This document shows, piece after piece, positions 6,829 to 8,174 of a stretch of 8,174 bases of DNA (position 1 is its first letter; each line of letters opens with the position of its first letter). The stretch covers positions 1 to 8,174 of the forward strand of contig CAAENO010000222.1 in assembly GCA_900757385.1 (NCBI GenBank), written 5' to 3'. A program made the position numbers and the translations under genes. The notes beneath the pieces are model-generated. The model saw nothing but the letters and a program-made list of their open reading frames with translations, made no database searches and was not told the DNA's origin. This DNA is from an uncultured Collinsella sp. (GTDB lineage: Bacteria; Actinomycetota; Coriobacteriia; Coriobacteriales; Coriobacteriaceae).

Positions 6829-7281
6829 TTAGAACGGGATGTCCTCATCGTAGACGTCGACCGCGGGCGGCGTGGCCACCGGTGCGGCAGGACGTGCTGC
6901 GGGCGCGGGAGCTGCGGGGGCGTAACCGCCCTGATCGTAGCCACCCTGGCCACCACGGGAGCTCATAAACTCGATCTCATCGACGATGACCTCAAGCTTG
7001 CTCCGGCGCTGGCCGTCGCGCTCCCAAGAGCTGTAGCGCAGCTTGCCCTCGATCGCGACCTTGTTTCCCTTTGCCAGGAAACGGCTCACGGCCTCGGCGC
7101 GGGTGCCGAACATAGTGCAGTCGACAAAGTTGGGATAGTCCTCCCACTCGCCAGTCTGCGCGTTGCGGCGACGATCGTTCACGGCGACGCCAAAGGACAG
7201 AACCTGGGTTCCGCCGGCGGTGGCGCGCAGCTCGGGATCGCGGGTGAGGTTACCGGTGATGTTCACTCGATTGATGCTCAT
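6829..7281 (-). CDS. ssb: Single-stranded DNA-binding protein
   Basis: SSB coats single-stranded DNA during replication, repair and recombination and recruits partner proteins through its acidic tail. The 150-residue protein has the OB fold at about 1-108, with INRVNITGNLTRDPELR at the start, WEDYPNFVDCTMFGTRAEAVSRFL in the middle and EGKLRYSSWERDGQRRSKLEVIVDEIEFM at its end. A Gly-rich then Ala/Pro-rich linker (109-140) leads to the conserved tip DEDIPF, so the protein is complete. The ATG at 7279-7281 is preceded by an AGAGGA-type site about 11 bases upstream. It sits 48 bases after rpsF and before rpsR, the usual order in many Gram-positive bacteria, and shares their operon. Confidence 0.97.
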   Translation of the reverse strand: MSINRVNITGNLTRDPELRATAGGTQVLSFGVAVNDRRRNAQTGEWEDYPNFVDCTMFGTRAEAVSRFLAKGNKVAIEGKLRYSSWERDGQRRSKLEVIVDEIEFMSSRGGQGGYDQGGYAPAAPAPAARPAAPVATPPAVDVYDEDIPF

Positions 7282-7329
7282 AACTCACTACTTCCTCTTG
7301 GGGCACAAGCCCAGTCCAAAACGACAGTC

Positions 7330-7623
7330 TTACTCCTGGTCGTCGCGACGGACGATCATGTGGCGGACCACAGCGTCGGTGATGCGCAGGACGCGATCAA
7401 GCTCGGCGATCTGGGTAGGATCTGCGTGGAAGTTGATGAGGGTGTAGTCACCATCGGTGAGGTCGTTGATCTCGTAGGCGAGCTTGCGCTTGCCCCACTC
7501 GTCAACGGAGTCGACCTTGCCAGCGCCCTCAGCGATCGTGGTATCGATACGCTTCATAACAGCGAGACGAGTCTCGGGGTCGAGCGACGGGTCAACAAAG
7601 AACAGCAGTTCATAAGCCTTCAT
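7330..7623 (-). CDS. rpsF: 30S ribosomal protein S6
   Basis: S6 binds S18 and the central domain of 16S rRNA in the small subunit. The 97-residue protein shows MKAYELLFFVDPSL at the start, VDEWGKRKLAYEIND at about 46-60 and DGDYTLINFHADP at about 63-75, all typical, and the length fits the short form of the family. The ATG at 7621-7623 is chosen because a full AGGAGG lies 7 bases upstream; an in-frame upstream ATG would overlap that site. It is the first gene of rpsF-ssb-rpsR-rplI. The S6:S18 complex is known in several bacteria to bind its own mRNA leader, and a hairpin is present upstream here. Confidence 0.97.
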   Translation of the reverse strand: MKAYELLFFVDPSLDPETRLAVMKRIDTTIAEGAGKVDSVDEWGKRKLAYEINDLTDGDYTLINFHADPTQIAELDRVLRITDAVVRHMIVRRDDQE

Positions 7624-7649
7624 ATTGTCACCTCCTCTGGGCAAATGTG

Positions 7650-7678
7650 GCTTCAGGTCGTGAAGGTGCGCCTGAAGC
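7650..7678 (-). promoter_or_regulatory. rpsF leader hairpin
   Basis: GCTTCAGG and CCTGAAGC form a perfect 8-bp stem with a 13-base loop in the rpsF leader, 27 bases before the start codon. An alternative CTTCA/TGAAG pairing within it uses the same 3' arm. The place suits an S6:S18 autoregulatory site, but I do not see the CCG bulge I associate with the described motif, so identity is open. Confidence 0.45.
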
Positions 7679-7694
7679 AGGAAAAGACTTGGTA

Positions 7695-7723
7695 ATAATA
7701 TCTTTCAACCTCCTAGGCTGCAA
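7695..7723 (-). promoter_or_regulatory. Candidate promoter of the rpsF operon
   Basis: On the minus strand TTGCAG (7718-7723, three of six) and TATTAT (7695-7700, five of six) are 17 bases apart. Transcription would start near 7688 and include the leader hairpin. The -35 lies in a GCTGCA/TGCAGC inverted repeat (7717-7734), a possible operator. The spacer holds an AGGAGG with no usable start codon after it. Confidence 0.4.
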
Positions 7724-7734
7724 GAATATGCAGC

Positions 7735-8083
7735 TACAACCTCATGACCTCCACATATGCCCATACTCACACGACGTTTCATGCGCATTCCAACCAAATG
7801 CTGACCAAAAGCTTGACGGATCTGTTGACAAGATACGGTGCCGTGGGGACAAGCTGAGCCAAGCCGCAGGTCAACGGGCACAAGGCTGTGGTCGCAAAAT
7901 GCATACCAGTGGCCCACAGCACCACCCAAAGATTTTTAAATTCATTGCCAAGTCGCTTATGAATACCCTTTTTTGAACAATTGAGTTGATCAACCACGCT
8001 GGTCGGAAGCCGTTTTTTGGCACCTCAAGCCCCACTGCAGCGCCAAGCACGGCCAAGCGTTTTAAAAAATGCCAACTTTTCTG
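7735..8083. other. Gene-free stretch between rpsF promoter and tRNA-Ser
   Basis: No convincing gene is seen. Open frames exist on both strands but lack ribosome binding sites and any familiar motif, and some run into the tRNA. The stretch is poorer in GC than its surroundings and has T or A runs of 5-6 bases at 7933-7937, 7969-7974, 8013-8018 and 8064-8069. It also has a perfect 10-base palindrome GTTGATCAAC (7985-7994) and two TTGAC boxes (7814 and 7825). I cannot assign a role. Confidence 0.5.
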
Positions 8084-8112
8084 TTTGCACTTTGCGATTC
8101 CTCGTGTATACT
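8084..8112 (+). promoter_or_regulatory. Promoter of tRNA-Ser
   Basis: TTTGCA (8084-8089, four of six) and TATACT (8107-8112, five of six) are 17 bases apart, and the tRNA begins 16 bases after the -10. This gives a short tRNA leader of about 10 bases. Confidence 0.65.
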
Positions 8113-8128
8113 GACTTTCGCATTTAAC

Positions 8129-8174
8129 GGAGAGTTGTCCGAGTGGCCGAAGGAGCACGATTGGAAATCGTGTA
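8129..8174 (+). tRNA. tRNA-Ser(GGA), 5' part, cut by the window edge
   Basis: The first 46 bases of a class II tRNA are present: acceptor strand GGAGAGT, T8 and G9, D stem TCC/GGA (8138-8140 and 8152-8154) and anticodon stem CACGA/TCGTG (8156-8160 and 8168-8172). The loop TTGGAAA gives anticodon GGA at 8163-8165, which reads UCC and UCU serine codons. The variable arm, T arm and 3' acceptor strand lie outside the window. It is the only plus-strand gene here and points away from the rpsF operon. Confidence 0.95.

Noticed and set aside
5923..7695. A 590-codon open frame on the plus strand, antisense to rplI, rpsR, ssb and rpsF
   Set aside because: It is the mirror of well-supported genes in GC-rich DNA, spans four genes and their gaps, and its composition looks like reverse-read coding sequence (rich in L, V, G, H, A).
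7628..7708. A 26-codon leader peptide (TTG start) ending in the rpsF ribosome binding site
   Set aside because: The TTG directly abuts the AGGAGG with no spacer, and the better promoter candidate would start transcription downstream of it.
7814..7853. Plus-strand promoter from the perfect TTGACA at 7825-7830
   Set aside because: No -10-like hexamer lies 16-18 bases downstream (GACAAG is there instead), and no gene follows at a sensible distance.
8003..8018. Plus-strand intrinsic terminator at CGG-AAG-CCG followed by six T
   Set aside because: The stem has only three certain pairs and no plus-strand gene precedes it.
7871..8158. A 95-codon minus-strand frame upstream of rpsF
   Set aside because: It begins inside the tRNA-Ser gene, has no ribosome binding site and no familiar sequence.

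Overview
The window is an ordinary, gene-dense core segment of a bacterial chromosome with high GC. The order rpsF-ssb-rpsR-rplI-dnaB followed by purA and purD, the strong AGGAGG-type ribosome binding sites, one TTG start and the Ala/Glu-rich L9 tail suggest an actinomycete. A member of the Coriobacteriia such as Collinsella is my best guess, from general gene order and protein flavour only. I see no mobile element, integrase, CRISPR array or prophage gene.

All protein genes lie on the minus strand, so transcription runs from right to left. From right to left: a tRNA-Ser(GGA) on the plus strand is cut by the right edge (8129-8174), with a good promoter just upstream. Next comes a gene-free block of about 400 bases, less GC-rich than its surroundings. 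It ends in a probable promoter and hairpin leader for the ribosomal/replication operon rpsF (S6), ssb, rpsR (S18), rplI (L9). That operon closes with a textbook intrinsic terminator at 5863-5902. Then follow dnaB (replicative helicase), purA (adenylosuccinate synthetase) with a likely promoter of its own at the dnaB stop codon, an intergenic region with competing hairpins, purD (GAR synthetase), a Nudix hydrolase of the ADP-ribose pyrophosphatase type, and the first part of an ABC exporter gene that runs off the left edge.

The genes serve translation (S6, S18, L9, tRNA-Ser), replication (SSB, DnaB), purine synthesis (PurD early in the IMP pathway, PurA on the IMP-to-AMP branch), nucleotide clean-up (Nudix) and export. 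PurD and the Nudix gene are 21 bases apart and probably co-transcribed.

I found no undescribed system. The observations worth checking are small and mostly regulatory: two mutually exclusive stems between purA and purD; an in-frame 33-codon N-terminal extension or leader with a 9-bp hairpin before the ABC transporter core; the rpsF leader hairpin as a possible S6:S18 autoregulatory site; and the unexplained block between tRNA-Ser and rpsF.
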